Shown in pieces: positions 16,606 through 25,884 of a stretch of DNA of 64,000 nt. Below the pieces are notes generated by a model that saw only the letters and a list, made by a program, of their open reading frames with translations, was not told the DNA's origin and searched no databases. Within the stretch, counting starts at the first letter, position 1. Every line of letters starts with the position of its first letter. Location: positions 1 to 64,000 of the forward strand of contig ONAD01000009.1 of NCBI GenBank assembly GCA_900315735.1, written 5' to 3'. A program made the translations under genes and the position numbers. This stretch comes from an uncultured Lachnospiraceae bacterium. Its GTDB lineage: Bacteria; Bacillota; Clostridia; Lachnospirales; Lachnospiraceae.

Positions 16606-17682
16606 CTAAATCACCTCTTCCAACGCTTCCTTCGCAATTTTTTCTGCTGCTTCATCCTTCATCAAATCACAGATATGCTCCAATTTTGCACCTGTCACAA
16701 TACGTTCTGCAGCTTCCTTATCAATACCTCTTGCTCCAAAATAGAACATGGTATCTTCATCTAATTCTCCAATGGTTGCTCCGTGATTTCCTTTTACGTC
16801 TTCCTGTGCACATAAAATCAGCGGAATGGTCTTATTTTCCACATCATCACCCAGCAGAAGCACACTTTCTTCTTCCTGTCCTTCTGCACCGGAGGAACCA
16901 CGTTTGAAATCAATGGTTCCACGGAAAACCTTATGTGCCTGTCCCCGAAGAGCTCCGTCAGAATTAATATAGCTCATGGTTTTCTCACCGAAATGATTGG
17001 CTACCATATTATAGTCTAAAATCTGCTGTGCCTGACCAAGATATCCGGTCTCTGTGGCAAAATTACTTTCTTTTCCATTCAAATCCATGCGGCATCCGGA
17101 ATAGAGATTTCCTTTTCCAAGGAACAACTGGATATATTCCACCTTTGCTCCCTCGCCAATTAAATTGCCGCCTATATCACTTAATAAAGTCTCGTGCTCC
17201 TGCGGCATCTGAACCTGAATTAATCTTACAGATGCACCGCTTTCGACTTTCATTCTGACACGGACTGCCAGAGATGCTTCTGTGGTACTGTCTACCTCTT
17301 TTGCCGCATCCGAAGCCACGCGGCTGTCCAGCACAACAGTAAGTGTGCTGTTTTCTTTTGCATATATTTCTACACTGCCTGCCGTATGTGTATCTTTTTT
17401 ACCGGAAATGTGCAGTCTTACGGTTTTATCCTGTTCTGCATTTTCTGCAAGAATCTGATATTTTGCAGTATTTTCTGTTGCAAAGATTGCATCCGCTTCT
17501 CTTCCGGCACCGGTCTCAATGTCCGAAAGCTGCTCTGTTTCCAAAGACACTGCATCTCCCTCTGTTACAATCTCACAAGGCTCTATCTTGGTGCTCCATT
17601 TTATCGGAGTTTCATTTACCTTCAGCCAGTTCCAGGTAGGAGAAGGCAATTCATTGATTTTCATACTTACATTTTGTTCCAT
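16606..17682 (-). CDS. sufD: Fe-S assembly protein SufD
   Basis: SufD forms the SufBC2D scaffold complex together with SufB and the ATPase SufC. The 358-residue protein has the UPF0051/SufBD beta-helix domain in its C-terminal two thirds, ending in the conserved region HGATIGELDEDTMFYFGARG (about residues 295-315). The sequence is weakly conserved and shorter than many SufD proteins, but the gene position between sufB and sufS supports the call. An ATG three codons from the start (MKINEL) is an alternative. Confidence 0.9.
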   Translation of the reverse strand: MEQNVSMKINELPSPTWNWLKVNETPIKWSTKIEPCEIVTEGDAVSLETEQLSDIETGAGREADAIFATENTAKYQILAENAEQDKTVRLHISGKKDTHTAGSVEIYAKENSTLTVVLDSRVASDAAKEVDSTTEASLAVRVRMKVESGASVRLIQVQMPQEHETLLSDIGGNLIGEGAKVEYIQLFLGKGNLYSGCRMDLNGKESNFATETGYLGQAQQILDYNMVANHFGEKTMSYINSDGALRGQAHKVFRGTIDFKRGSSGAEGQEEESVLLLGDDVENKTIPLILCAQEDVKGNHGATIGELDEDTMFYFGARGIDKEAAERIVTGAKLEHICDLMKDEAAEKIAKEALEEVI

Positions 17683-17703
17683 GCTCTTTCCACATCCCTT
17701 CTG

Positions 17704-19110
17704 CTATCCTATGCTGCCCTTCATCTCAAGGCGAATCAAATTGTTCATTTCCAGTGCGTACTCTAAAGGCAGTTCCTTGGAAACATTATCCGCAAATCCA
17801 CTGACGATACAGGCTCTTGCATCCTCTTCGCTCATACCTCTTGACATCAGATAGAAAATTGCTTCATCACTGATGCTTCCAATCTGGGCTTCATGTCCTA
17901 CATTGGCATCCTTGGTTCGGATGTCCATTGCCGGAATGGTATCGGAACGGGACTCAGAATCTAACATCAGAGACTGACAGGATACTGCTGACTTCGTGCC
18001 TTTTGCTTCCTTCGTTACCACTACGGAACTACGGAAAGTGCTGATACCGCCATCTTTGGAAATAGAACGGGTATTCATATAGGAGCTTGTGTCCGGTGCG
18101 CAGTGTACCACTTTGGCTCCGGTATCAAGGTTCTGTCCTTTTCCTGCAAAGGTTACACCGGTAAATTCCATGCGTGCGCCCTTTCCTTTTAAGACACTCA
18201 TCGGATACAGATAGGATACATGGGAACCGAAGGAACCGGATACCCATTCAATGGTTCCGCCCTCTTCCACCAACGCCCGCTTGGTATTTAAGTTATACAT
18301 ATTCTTTGACCAGTTCTCGATGGTGGAATAACGAAGTTTTGCATTTTTTCCAACATATAATTCCACGCATCCTGCATGCAGGTTGGCTACGTTATATTTT
18401 GGTGCAGAACATCCTTCGATGAAATGAAGGGATGCTCCCTCATCTACGATAATCAGTGTATGTTCAAACTGTCCGGCACCTTTGGCATTCAGTCTGAAAT
18501 AGGACTGCAGCGGAATCTCCACATCCACTCCCTTTGGTACATAAACGAAAGAACCGCCGGACCAGACTGCACCATGCAGTGCTGCAAATTTGTGGTCATT
18601 TGGCTTGACCAGCTTCATGAAATGCTTCTGTATCATATCTGCATATTCACCATGCATTGCACTTTCCAAATCCGTATAAATAACGCCCTGTGCGGCAACT
18701 TCTTCTCTTACATTGTGATAAACCAGCTCGGAATCATACTGTGCGCCAACACCTGCTAATGACTTTCTCTCTGCCTGTGGGATTCCAAGACGCTCAAAAG
18801 TATCTTTAATGTCCTTTGGCACCTCAGACCATTTTCCCTTCATCTTTGTATTCGGGCGGACATAGGTTACAATATGGTCCATGTCCAGTCCTTCAATCGA
18901 TGGTCCCCAGTTCGGCACTTCCATTTCATTGTAAATCTGTAAAGACTGTAAACGGAAATTCTGCATCCAGACAGGGTCATTTTTCTCTTTTGATATCTGC
19001 TCTACGATTTCAGGAGTAAGACCTTCTTTCAGCTTATAAGCATCCTTCTCATCGTCCCGGATATCATATATGCTTCTGTCGATATCTTCTACATAGCTTT
19101 TCTCTTCCAT
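17704..19110 (-). CDS. sufB: Fe-S assembly protein SufB
   Basis: SufB is the main scaffold on which the nascent Fe-S cluster is built. The 468-residue protein shows the highly conserved MHGEYADMIQKHFM and VWSGGSFVYVPKGV stretches, plus the C-terminal DANVGHEAQIGSISDEAIFY region. It lies 12 bp after sufC and 21 bp before sufD in the SUF operon. Confidence 0.96.
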   Translation of the reverse strand: MEEKSYVEDIDRSIYDIRDDEKDAYKLKEGLTPEIVEQISKEKNDPVWMQNFRLQSLQIYNEMEVPNWGPSIEGLDMDHIVTYVRPNTKMKGKWSEVPKDIKDTFERLGIPQAERKSLAGVGAQYDSELVYHNVREEVAAQGVIYTDLESAMHGEYADMIQKHFMKLVKPNDHKFAALHGAVWSGGSFVYVPKGVDVEIPLQSYFRLNAKGAGQFEHTLIIVDEGASLHFIEGCSAPKYNVANLHAGCVELYVGKNAKLRYSTIENWSKNMYNLNTKRALVEEGGTIEWVSGSFGSHVSYLYPMSVLKGKGARMEFTGVTFAGKGQNLDTGAKVVHCAPDTSSYMNTRSISKDGGISTFRSSVVVTKEAKGTKSAVSCQSLMLDSESRSDTIPAMDIRTKDANVGHEAQIGSISDEAIFYLMSRGMSEEDARACIVSGFADNVSKELPLEYALEMNNLIRLEMKGSIG

Positions 19111-19122
19111 TCCTTACACTCC

Positions 19123-19866
19123 TTACTCGTATTTTGCAAAACCATTCTCGTTTACTTCATCAATCAGGGAAGCATCTGCTGTCTTAACAATATGTCCTTC
19201 CACCATGATGTGTGTGTAATCTACGTGTAATGCCTCTAAAATCTTGGTACTATGGGTAATAATCAAAAGGCTTCCCTTGCTGCTCTTCTGATATTCTTCA
19301 ATTCCCTTTGATACGGTTCTTACTGCATCTACATCCAGTCCGGAATCGGTTTCATCCAAAATCGCAAGTTCCGGTTTTAACATCAGCATCTGCAGGATTT
19401 CAGCTTTCTTCTTTTCGCCGCCGGAAAATCCTACATTCAAATCACGTTCTGCATAAGACGGATCCATCTGTAAAAGTTCCATTTTCTCTGCCAGTTCTTT
19501 CTTAAAATCATAGAAACGGACTCTCTTTCCGGTCTTCTGTTCCAATGCACTACGGATAAAGGAACTTAATGTAACGCCCGGTACTTCCAGCGGATTCTGG
19601 AAAGATAAGAACATGCCGCTCTTTGCACGCTCATTCACCGGCTCTCCGGTAATATTTTTTCCCTGAAAAAAGATTTCTCCACTCTCTACCTGATAACGTG
19701 GGTTACCAACCAATGTATAACCCAATGTGGATTTACCGGTTCCATTTGGTCCCATCAGTACATGTGTCTCATGTCTTCCTATTTCAAGATTTACGTCATG
19801 TAAAATATGTTTTTCTTCTACACTGACATTCAGATTTTTAACCTCTAAAAGTAATTCTTTGCTCAT
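19123..19866 (-). CDS. sufC: SUF ATPase SufC
   Basis: SufC is the ABC-type ATPase of the SufBCD complex and is cytoplasmic, not a transporter. From the ATG at 19866 the protein has 247 residues. It carries Walker A GPNGTGKST, signature NVGFSGGEKKKAEI and Walker B ELAILDETDSGLD. This start is preferred because AGGAGGAA lies 6 nt upstream; the frame extends to 19902 without such a site. It follows the Rrf2 regulator gene by about 50 bp. Confidence 0.95.
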   Translation of the reverse strand: MSKELLLEVKNLNVSVEEKHILHDVNLEIGRHETHVLMGPNGTGKSTLGYTLVGNPRYQVESGEIFFQGKNITGEPVNERAKSGMFLSFQNPLEVPGVTLSSFIRSALEQKTGKRVRFYDFKKELAEKMELLQMDPSYAERDLNVGFSGGEKKKAEILQMLMLKPELAILDETDSGLDVDAVRTVSKGIEEYQKSSKGSLLIITHSTKILEALHVDYTHIMVEGHIVKTADASLIDEVNENGFAKYE

Positions 19867-19919
19867 TTTTCTTCCTCCTGCATCTATTCTTTTTCTCGGC
19901 AATCTATTGTGCCTGACTC

Positions 19920-20435
19920 TTATTCCGTCTTTTCTGTATTTTCCTTTTCTGTGGCGTTCTTCTCTGCTGCTTTCTTTTCTGTTGTCTTCTTTTCTGCTGC
20001 TTTCTTTTCTGCTGCTTTCTTCTCCGCTTCCTGCTTCGACTGCAGAACATCTGCCAGCGTCATTTCATCAAAATATTTATCTATCAAATCTGCCAGCCCC
20101 TTCCAGATTGGAAGCGTACAGCAGGAATCTGATCTCTCACATGGCTCCTGGTCTTCTCTTAAGCAGGATACCGGTGCAAGCGTTCCCTCTGTCAGCCGCA
20201 GGATATCACCAACCCTGTATTCTTCCGGTTTCCGGTTCAGACGATAACCGCCCTTCTTGCCGCTGACTCCTTCTATCATATGTCCCTTGGAAAGAATGGT
20301 CGAAATACTCTCTAAATATTTCTGGGAAATGTTCAGTTTCTCGGCAATTCCTTTTAACGGAATATATTCTTCCGCATCATGCTCCGCCAGCTCGACCATG
20401 ACCTTTAATGCATACCTTCCTTTGGTTGAAATCAT
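19920..20435 (-). CDS. Rrf2-family regulator of the SUF operon
   Basis: The product has the Rrf2/IscR winged helix (STKGRYALKVMVELAEHD start, then KGIAEKLNISQKYLESI). A cysteine cluster in SCLREDQEPCERSDSCC matches the region that binds a [2Fe-2S] cluster in IscR/SufR. It is therefore the likely Fe-S-sensing repressor of sufCBDSU. The start is set at ATG 20435 (MISTKGRYALK) with GGAGG about 10 nt upstream; an ATG at 20444 is too close to that site. The last 35 or so residues are a low-complexity AEKKA-type tail encoded by a TTTCTTTTCTGCTGC-like DNA repeat. An inverted repeat overlaps its promoter. Confidence 0.88.
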   Translation of the reverse strand: MISTKGRYALKVMVELAEHDAEEYIPLKGIAEKLNISQKYLESISTILSKGHMIEGVSGKKGGYRLNRKPEEYRVGDILRLTEGTLAPVSCLREDQEPCERSDSCCTLPIWKGLADLIDKYFDEMTLADVLQSKQEAEKKAAEKKAAEKKTTEKKAAEKNATEKENTEKTE

Positions 20436-20467
20436 GCTCTGCATTCCTCCTTTTCTGGTTCATTCGC

Positions 20468-20505
20468 ATCATATACCCATTCGCCTACTATGTCAATGGG
20501 CGAAT
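20468..20505 (-). promoter_or_regulatory. SUF operon promoter with dyad operator
   Basis: TTGACA (20491-20496) and TATGAT (20468-20473) are 17 bp apart. The inverted repeat ATTCGCC...GGCGAAT (20479-20505) spans the -35 and spacer, with an overlapping CCCATT/AATGGG dyad. This is a plausible Rrf2 regulator site. Confidence 0.65.
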
Positions 20506-20530
20506 CGGTTTTCGTTTGTTCTTTTCGGGG

Positions 20531-20585
20531 AACAAACCTACTACAAGAAACACACTTGGCGATTTTCTCGAGTTACCGCAAAAAA
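20531..20585. repeat. Dispersed hairpin repeat B, copy 3 (short)
   Basis: The segment CTACTACAAGAAACACACTTGGCGATTTTCTCGAGTTACCGC matches the family core with several changes. It lies between the SUF promoter and the terminator of the toxin-antitoxin operon. Confidence 0.5.
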
Positions 20586-20586
20586 A

Positions 20587-20642
20587 GAAGCACATCCTAT
20601 AAAATCTATGGAATACTCCACAAATTTTATTGGATGTGCTCA
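20587..20642 (-). terminator. Terminator after the antitoxin gene
   Basis: A stem formed by AGCACATCC/GGATGTGCT extended by ATAAAAT/ATTTTAT, followed on the minus strand by a T-rich run (TTCTTTTTTT). It lies about 45 bp after the stop codon at 20686. Confidence 0.75.
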
Positions 20643-20685
20643 TTTCATCTTTTCACGCTTTTAATTATTCTATTCTAATTACTCT

Positions 20686-21717
20686 TTATTCTATTTGCAG
20701 ATGCTTTGCATATTCAAAAGATATTATATCCTTAAATGCAGTCTTCTCATATGCTTCTTCTTTATGCATAAATGCAACAATTTCTGTTTTCGACATACTT
20801 CCTAACTTTTCTATTACCGTATCAAGAATCTTCCTGTCATCTTCTGTAAGCGTCTTATATGTTGTTGGCTCTGATAAAGAAAAATAATATCCATTCCCTT
20901 CTCCTATGTCTACTTCTTCACATGGCACATCTTTCAAATCAATAATTGCATTATGTCCCACCGGTACCGCTCCCATCGGAAGTGCCTGATACACCAGTCC
21001 TGTCATTGCAAAGCCTCTTCTTTTATAAGAAAGAGCATCTGCATACCATAAAAGTTTCATAAGTTTTACTTTATAAAGGTTTCTGATTTTTGAAGATGCT
21101 GCAAAATAGCGGATAACATCCACCACTTTATCCAATGATAATTCTGTATTTCCATGAAGCATCTTATTTCCAGCATATCCAGCATAATCTGCCTCAATTG
21201 CCTTTTTCAAATAAATGTCCTTATTCTTCTCATATAACCGTGTTGCTGCTTCAAAGTATTTCTTATAAGCAGTCTCAGACAAATGTTCCTTCGCATCCGC
21301 CAACAATGCCAGAAACCATTCCGGATCCTGTCCGATTTTTCTTAAAATCGTATCATGTGCCCGATCCTGCACCTGATGACTTTCATAGCGGGTGATTGTC
21401 TTAGCTCCCCATCCCAGTAAAACACATAAATCACTTTGTGTGATTCCATATTTCAGGCGGATTGCCACTATCTCTTCCGATGTCAAAAGTCCCTGTTTTC
21501 TTCGGTATGCATTCTTTAATCGAATATCATTTTCCTGTATCTGCGATTCTTCCATATACAGTTCCTCTGCATTCTCACAAAACAGATAAGATGCTTCATA
21601 ATCAACCTTACTGTTTTTAAATGTAGCCGCCTCCTCTACAAGAACTGTTTTCACTTCATGCTCTTCCATACAACACGGACACAACCGTTTTTCACTTTTC
21701 ATAATCTTCATATCCAT
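20686..21717 (-). CDS. Antitoxin: zinc finger, HTH and Panacea (SocA-like) domains
   Basis: The 343-residue protein starts with a cysteine cluster (Cys13, Cys15, Cys16 and Cys47) of the YgiT/MqsA zinc-finger type. An XRE-like HTH follows at about residues 75-125 (RLKYGITQSDLCVLLGWG). A Panacea/DUF4065 domain lies at about 195-310 (LYKVKLMKLLWYADALSYK, then MGAVPVGH). Panacea domains neutralise many unrelated toxins, and HTH-bearing forms repress their own operon. It is 11 bp downstream of an MqsR-like gene, so it most likely neutralises that protein. Two ATGs, at residues 1 and 3, are possible. Confidence 0.82.
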   Translation of the reverse strand: MDMKIMKSEKRLCPCCMEEHEVKTVLVEEAATFKNSKVDYEASYLFCENAEELYMEESQIQENDIRLKNAYRRKQGLLTSEEIVAIRLKYGITQSDLCVLLGWGAKTITRYESHQVQDRAHDTILRKIGQDPEWFLALLADAKEHLSETAYKKYFEAATRLYEKNKDIYLKKAIEADYAGYAGNKMLHGNTELSLDKVVDVIRYFAASSKIRNLYKVKLMKLLWYADALSYKRRGFAMTGLVYQALPMGAVPVGHNAIIDLKDVPCEEVDIGEGNGYYFSLSEPTTYKTLTEDDRKILDTVIEKLGSMSKTEIVAFMHKEEAYEKTAFKDIISFEYAKHLQIE

Positions 21718-21728
21718 GAAAACACCTC

Positions 21729-22178
21729 CTAATTTTCTTTATACGGAAACATATCTGTAGTAAACGGTTTCTCTGCAAAATGAAATGACATCACAAACGT
21801 TGTGGTATTTCCATTTAATCCTAATAGTTCCACTCTTATTTTAATATATACATCCTGCATACCATTATAAACTTTTCCAAATTCCCGCATTTCACTTCTT
21901 TTGGGAAATCTAAGATCCTGAACCGTTCTCATATACTCTTCTACAGTCAGCGTTTTTAATTCCCGTTTCAATGCATCCACCGGATTTTCATCCGGAAATA
22001 ATGTATCTACTGTATACTGGTTGGTATATTTTTCATCTCTCTGTTTATCCACTAGCCGTCTCGCCTGAAATGTAATCTGTGCATCATGGTCTAATGCATA
22101 TTTAAGCTTTTGCAGATAAGTATTCACTTCAAGCTTTGATTCGATTCTGGACTTTGTATTATCTTTTGAATCTTTCAT
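21729..22178 (-). CDS. Predicted MqsR-like mRNA interferase toxin
   Basis: The 149-residue protein has the layout of MqsR/RelE-fold toxins. A helix with NTYLQKLKYAL comes first, then the segment LTVEEYMRTVQDLRFP, then paired beta-strands ending in DVYIKIRVELLG...FVMSFHF. The last part resembles the E. coli MqsR pattern VYxKIxV...VxSFxxK. MqsR cleaves mRNA at GC-containing sites. The call rests on this pattern and on its partner being a YgiT/MqsA-like plus Panacea antitoxin; sequence similarity is modest. A GGAGGGG site precedes the ATG. A strong promoter and a perfect palindrome lie upstream. Confidence 0.65.
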   Translation of the reverse strand: MKDSKDNTKSRIESKLEVNTYLQKLKYALDHDAQITFQARRLVDKQRDEKYTNQYTVDTLFPDENPVDALKRELKTLTVEEYMRTVQDLRFPKRSEMREFGKVYNGMQDVYIKIRVELLGLNGNTTTFVMSFHFAEKPFTTDMFPYKEN

Positions 22179-22195
22179 AACCCCTCCTGCTTATA

Positions 22196-22242
22196 GTATC
22201 AATTGATACCTTTATTATAAATGTAAAAAACTAAAAAGTCAA
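22196..22242 (-). promoter_or_regulatory. Toxin-antitoxin promoter with palindromic operator
   Basis: TTGACT (22237-22242) and TATAAT (22214-22219) are 17 bp apart, a near-consensus promoter. The perfect 14-bp palindrome GTATCAATTGATAC (22196-22209) sits at the expected transcription start and ends 18 bp before the toxin start codon. This fits autorepression by the HTH-bearing antitoxin. Confidence 0.75.
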
Positions 22243-22252
22243 ATCAAATAAA

Positions 22253-22318
22253 AAAAACGTCACCCAACACATTTCACTGATAAATATTACCAATGACACA
22301 ATGCATTTAGTGACGTTT
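22253..22318 (-). terminator. Terminator after tpiA
   Basis: On the minus strand AAACGTCAC pairs with GTGACGTTT across a partly paired interior, followed by eight T. It ends the gap-pgk-tpiA unit just before the toxin-antitoxin promoter. Confidence 0.8.
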
Positions 22319-22354
22319 CTTATTTCTTATAAAAATATACTATTTTTCAAAAGC

Positions 22355-23107
22355 TTATTTATTGTAATTTACAATCTTTCCGAAGTCAGCCTTTAAGGAA
22401 GCGCCTCCTACCAGGCCACCGTCGATATCAGCTTTTGCGAACAGCTCTGCTGCATTTCCTGCATTTACAGATCCGCCGTACTGGATACGGATAGACTCAG
22501 CTGTTGCTTCATCATATACTTCACGGATGCATGCACGAATTGCGCCACAAACTTCTTCTGCCTGATCAGAAGTAGCTGTTTCACCAGTTCCGATTGCCCA
22601 GATTGGCTCGTAAGCGATAACTGCTGTTGCAGCCTGCTCTGCGGTTACGTTCTGGAATGCAATCTTAATCTGCATACGAATCCAGTCAAGGTAGATACCC
22701 TGTTTTCTCTGTGTTAAAGTCTCTCCACAGCAGATGATTGGTGTAATACCATGTTCGAAAGCTTTTAATACTTTCTTATTTACAGTCTCATCTGTCTCTG
22801 CGAAGTACTCTCTTCTCTCAGAATGTCCTAATACAACGTATTTTACGCCAGCGTCTGTAAGCATTGCCGGAGAGATTTCTCCTGTGTATGCTCCGCTCTC
22901 TTCAAAATACATATTCTCTGCACCGATGCAGATGTTAGAACCTTTTGCTGCTTCCATTGCTGGAATAATATCAATTGCTGGTACGCAGAATACTACATCT
23001 ACGTCTTCGTTTGCTACTAATGGTTTTAATTCATTTACCAGTGCAACTGCCTCGCTAGGAGTTTTATTCATTTTCCAGTTGCCGGCAATAATTTTCTTTC
23101 TTGCCAT
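22355..23107 (-). CDS. tpiA: Triosephosphate isomerase
   Basis: TpiA interconverts dihydroxyacetone phosphate and glyceraldehyde 3-phosphate. The 250-residue protein shows AGNWKMNK at the start, the catalytic histidine in VLGHSERR, the glutamate in [11 protein letters not shown], and the phosphate-binding GGSVNAGN and GGLVGGASL loops. The start is set at ATG 23107 ([11 protein letters not shown]); a frame reaching 23152 adds a non-conserved leader. It is the third gene of gap-pgk-tpiA. Confidence 0.97.
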   Translation of the reverse strand: MARKKIIAGNWKMNKTPSEAVALVNELKPLVANEDVDVVFCVPAIDIIPAMEAAKGSNICIGAENMYFEESGAYTGEISPAMLTDAGVKYVVLGHSERREYFAETDETVNKKVLKAFEHGITPIICCGETLTQRKQGIYLDWIRMQIKIAFQNVTAEQAATAVIAYEPIWAIGTGETATSDQAEEVCGAIRACIREVYDEATAESIRIQYGGSVNAGNAAELFAKADIDGGLVGGASLKADFGKIVNYNK

Positions 23108-23173
23108 TTTAAAATGTCCTTCTTTCTTAAATATATAAGCGTTTGCCTGCACGCAGGCATATGCTTTGATTAC

Positions 23174-24385
23174 TTATTTATCGTTTGCTGCTGCAACACC
23201 TGGAAGCTCTTTACCCTCTAAGAACTCTAAGGATGCTCCACCACCTGTTGAGATGTGGCTCATCTTGTCACCGAATCCAAGCTGGTTAACTGCTGCTGCA
23301 GAATCTCCACCACCGATGATGGTTGTTGCATCTGTATCAGCTAAAGCTTTTGCTACAGCGATAGTACCTGCTGCAAGAGTTGGGTTCTCGAATACACCCA
23401 TAGGTCCGTTCCAAACAACAGTCTTAGCAGTCTTAACAGCATCTGCGAAAAGAGCCTGTGTCTTAGGTCCGATATCACAGCCTTCTCTGTCTGCCGGCAT
23501 CTTGTCTGCATCATATGTTTCTACTTCAACTGGAGCATCGATAGGATTTGGGAAATCTTTGATAGTTACAGCATCTACCGGAAGAAGAAGTTTCTTTCCA
23601 AGTTTCTCTGCCTTTGCCATCATTTCTTTACAATAATCAATCTTAGTATCATCTACTAAAGAGATTCCGATTTCATATCCTTTTGCTTTTAAGAATGTGT
23701 AAGCCATACCACCACCGATGATTAAGGTATCACATTTCTCAAGTAAGTTATTGATTACGTTTAATTTATCAGCAACTTTTGCACCACCAAGGATTGCAAC
23801 GAATGGTCTTACCGGATTCTCTACTGCATTTCCAAGGAAGTCGATTTCTTTCTGCATTAAGTATCCAACTACTGCAGTGTCAACTAACTGTGCAACACCT
23901 ACGTTAGAACAATGCGCTCTGTGAGCTGTTCCGAATGCATCATTTACAAATACATCACAGATAGAAGCAAGGTCTTTAGAGAAAGCTTCTCCGTTCTTTG
24001 TCTCTTCTGGTCTGAAACGTGTATTCTCAAGTAAGATAACATCGCCATCGTTCATAGCTGCTACTGCTGCTCTTACGTTCTCACCAACAACTTCAGGGTC
24101 AACAACGAATTTAACTTCCTGTCCTAATAACTCTGTAAGTCTTGCTGCTACTGGTGCAAGAGTTTTGGTCTGTTTGTCTTCTTCTGTTTTTACTTTTCCT
24201 AAATGGGAGCAAAGGATAACCTTTCCACCATCAGCGATTAATTTCTTGATTGTAGGAAGAGCTGCAACCAGACGGTTCTCGTCTGTAATCTTTCCTTCTT
24301 TTAATGGTACGTTGAAATCACATCTGCAAAGAACACGAAGTCCTTTTACATTAATATCATCTATAGATTTTTTATTTAATGACAT
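23174..24385 (-). CDS. pgk: Phosphoglycerate kinase
   Basis: Pgk transfers phosphate from 1,3-bisphosphoglycerate to ADP, the first ATP-yielding step of glycolysis. The 403-residue protein carries [18 protein letters not shown], the HLGK loop, the [11 protein letters not shown] hinge region and the nucleotide-binding GGGDSAAAV. It contains a small extra stretch compared with 394-residue relatives. It lies between gap, from which a terminator separates it, and tpiA, 66 bp downstream. Confidence 0.97.
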   Translation of the reverse strand: MSLNKKSIDDINVKGLRVLCRCDFNVPLKEGKITDENRLVAALPTIKKLIADGGKVILCSHLGKVKTEEDKQTKTLAPVAARLTELLGQEVKFVVDPEVVGENVRAAVAAMNDGDVILLENTRFRPEETKNGEAFSKDLASICDVFVNDAFGTAHRAHCSNVGVAQLVDTAVVGYLMQKEIDFLGNAVENPVRPFVAILGGAKVADKLNVINNLLEKCDTLIIGGGMAYTFLKAKGYEIGISLVDDTKIDYCKEMMAKAEKLGKKLLLPVDAVTIKDFPNPIDAPVEVETYDADKMPADREGCDIGPKTQALFADAVKTAKTVVWNGPMGVFENPTLAAGTIAVAKALADTDATTIIGGGDSAAAVNQLGFGDKMSHISTGGGASLEFLEGKELPGVAAANDK

Positions 24386-24427
24386 ATTAAGTAGTCTCCT
24401 TTATATTTTATTTCCAATAGTAAGAAA

Positions 24428-24460
24428 GAGCCCGGTCCCAAAAGACCGGACCCTTTTCCT
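24428..24460 (-). terminator. Intercistronic terminator between gap and pgk
   Basis: A stem of about 10 bp (GGGTCCGGTC with GACCGGGCTC, one mismatch replaced by G-U) is followed by a moderately T-rich CTTTCTT. It may let gap be transcribed more than pgk-tpiA. Confidence 0.65.
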
Positions 24461-24529
24461 GAGTCTTATCTGCACTCTGGCAGCCTGTCGCTTAAAAAAG
24501 TAGTCTACCGTGCAGTGATTGTTCGTTAA

Positions 24530-24566
24530 ACTACGGGAAACACGCTTTGCGGGTTTCTCTCGTAAA
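24530..24566. repeat. Dispersed hairpin repeat B, copy 4 (core only)
   Basis: The segment AACTACGGGAAACACGCTTTGCGGGTTTCTC forms the family core hairpin, with a compensated change in both arms (GGGAAAC/GTTTCTC). It sits immediately after the gap stop codon. An additional stem-loop, CTGCACTCTGGC...CCGTGCAGTG, lies at 24470-24520. Confidence 0.65.
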
Positions 24567-25583
24567 TTATGCTAACTCGCTGAAGTATTTGATTGTACGA
24601 ACCATCTGGGATGTGTAGCTGTTTTCGTTATCATACCAAGAAACAACCTGTACTTCGTACTGATCATCAGATACCTGGTTAACCATGGTCTGTGTTGCAT
24701 CGAACAGAGAACCAAATCTCATTCCAACGATATCAGAAGATACGATTTCGTCTTCGTTGTATCCGAAGGACTCGTTAGCTGCTGCTTTCATAGCTGCATT
24801 GATATCTTCTTTTGTAACGCCAGCTTTCTTAACAACTGCTGTTAAGATTGTTGTAGATCCTGTAGGGGTTGGAACACGCTGAGCAGATCCGATTAATTTT
24901 CCGTTCAGTTCTGGGATAACAAGTCCGATAGCTTTTGCTGCACCAGTGCTGTTTGGAACGATGTTTACTGCTGCTGCACGAGATCTTCTTAAGTCACCTT
25001 TTCTCTGTGGTCCGTCAAGAGTCATCTGATCACCTGTGTAAGCATGGATTGTTACCATGATACCAGACTGGATTGGAGCATATTTGTTTAATGCATCAGC
25101 CATAGGCGCTAAGCAGTTTGTTGTACAAGAAGCTGCTGAAATGATTGTATCAGATGCTTTTAATGTCTCATGGTTTGTGTTGTATACGATTGTAGGAAGG
25201 TCATTACCTGCTGGAGCAGAAATAACAACTTTACGAGCGCCTGCATTGATGTGTGCCTGTGCTTTTTCTTTGCTTGTATAGAAACCTGAACACTCTAATA
25301 CAACGTCAACTTTTAATTCACCCCATGGGCAGTTGTTTGCATCTGGGAATGCGTAGATTTTGATTTCTTTTCCACATACGATGATAGAATCATCTGTGCT
25401 GGATACTTCATCAGCATGCTCATATTTACCCTGAGAAGAATCATATTTTAACAAGTGTGCTAACATTTTAGGGCTTGTTAAATCGTTGATTGCTACTACT
25501 TCGTATCCTTCAGCACCAAACATCTGTCTGAATGCCAGACGACCAATACGGCCGAATCCATTAATTGCTACTCTTACTGCCAT
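24567..25583 (-). CDS. gap: Glyceraldehyde-3-phosphate dehydrogenase, NAD type
   Basis: The enzyme oxidises glyceraldehyde 3-phosphate with phosphate and NAD. The 338-residue protein shows the Rossmann start [13 protein letters not shown], a NAD-favouring AINDL at residues 32-36, the catalytic Cys153 in [12 protein letters not shown], and the C-terminal [13 protein letters not shown]. It heads gap-pgk-tpiA, has a good promoter and an AGGAGGAA site, and is followed by a repeat B hairpin and a terminator that separate it from pgk. Confidence 0.98.
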   Translation of the reverse strand: MAVRVAINGFGRIGRLAFRQMFGAEGYEVVAINDLTSPKMLAHLLKYDSSQGKYEHADEVSSTDDSIIVCGKEIKIYAFPDANNCPWGELKVDVVLECSGFYTSKEKAQAHINAGARKVVISAPAGNDLPTIVYNTNHETLKASDTIISAASCTTNCLAPMADALNKYAPIQSGIMVTIHAYTGDQMTLDGPQRKGDLRRSRAAAVNIVPNSTGAAKAIGLVIPELNGKLIGSAQRVPTPTGSTTILTAVVKKAGVTKEDINAAMKAAANESFGYNEDEIVSSDIVGMRFGSLFDATQTMVNQVSDDQYEVQVVSWYDNENSYTSQMVRTIKYFSELA

Positions 25584-25623
25584 TATTAATTCCTCCTAGA
25601 AATTTAATATAAAATATCTTTAT

Positions 25624-25677
25624 TTGGGATTGTACCCAATCTGGTATTATTCTAACCAATTTTTGTCGAAAGTTCAA
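25624..25677 (-). promoter_or_regulatory. Promoter of gap with possible operator
   Basis: TTGAAC (25672-25677) and TAGAAT (25649-25654) are 17 bp apart. The inverted repeat TTGGG TACAAT CCCAA lies at 25624-25639, about 10 bp past the -10, where a repressor could block initiation. The protein that binds is unknown. Confidence 0.6.
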
Positions 25678-25884
25678 GTAGTTCCCATCACTTTGTTAAT
25701 TTTTTCACTATTTTTATTTCTTCTTTCTCATTTTCAAACAAATGTTACAATAGCTTTTCCATTTTTCACACTGTCTTTTGACAGATTGTCAAATTTCTAT
25801 TATAGTATTCTGTGTATTATATACAAAGATTTTACTATACTTGTGAAAATGTAACATTTTTCTTAGTAGAAATGTGTAAACACT

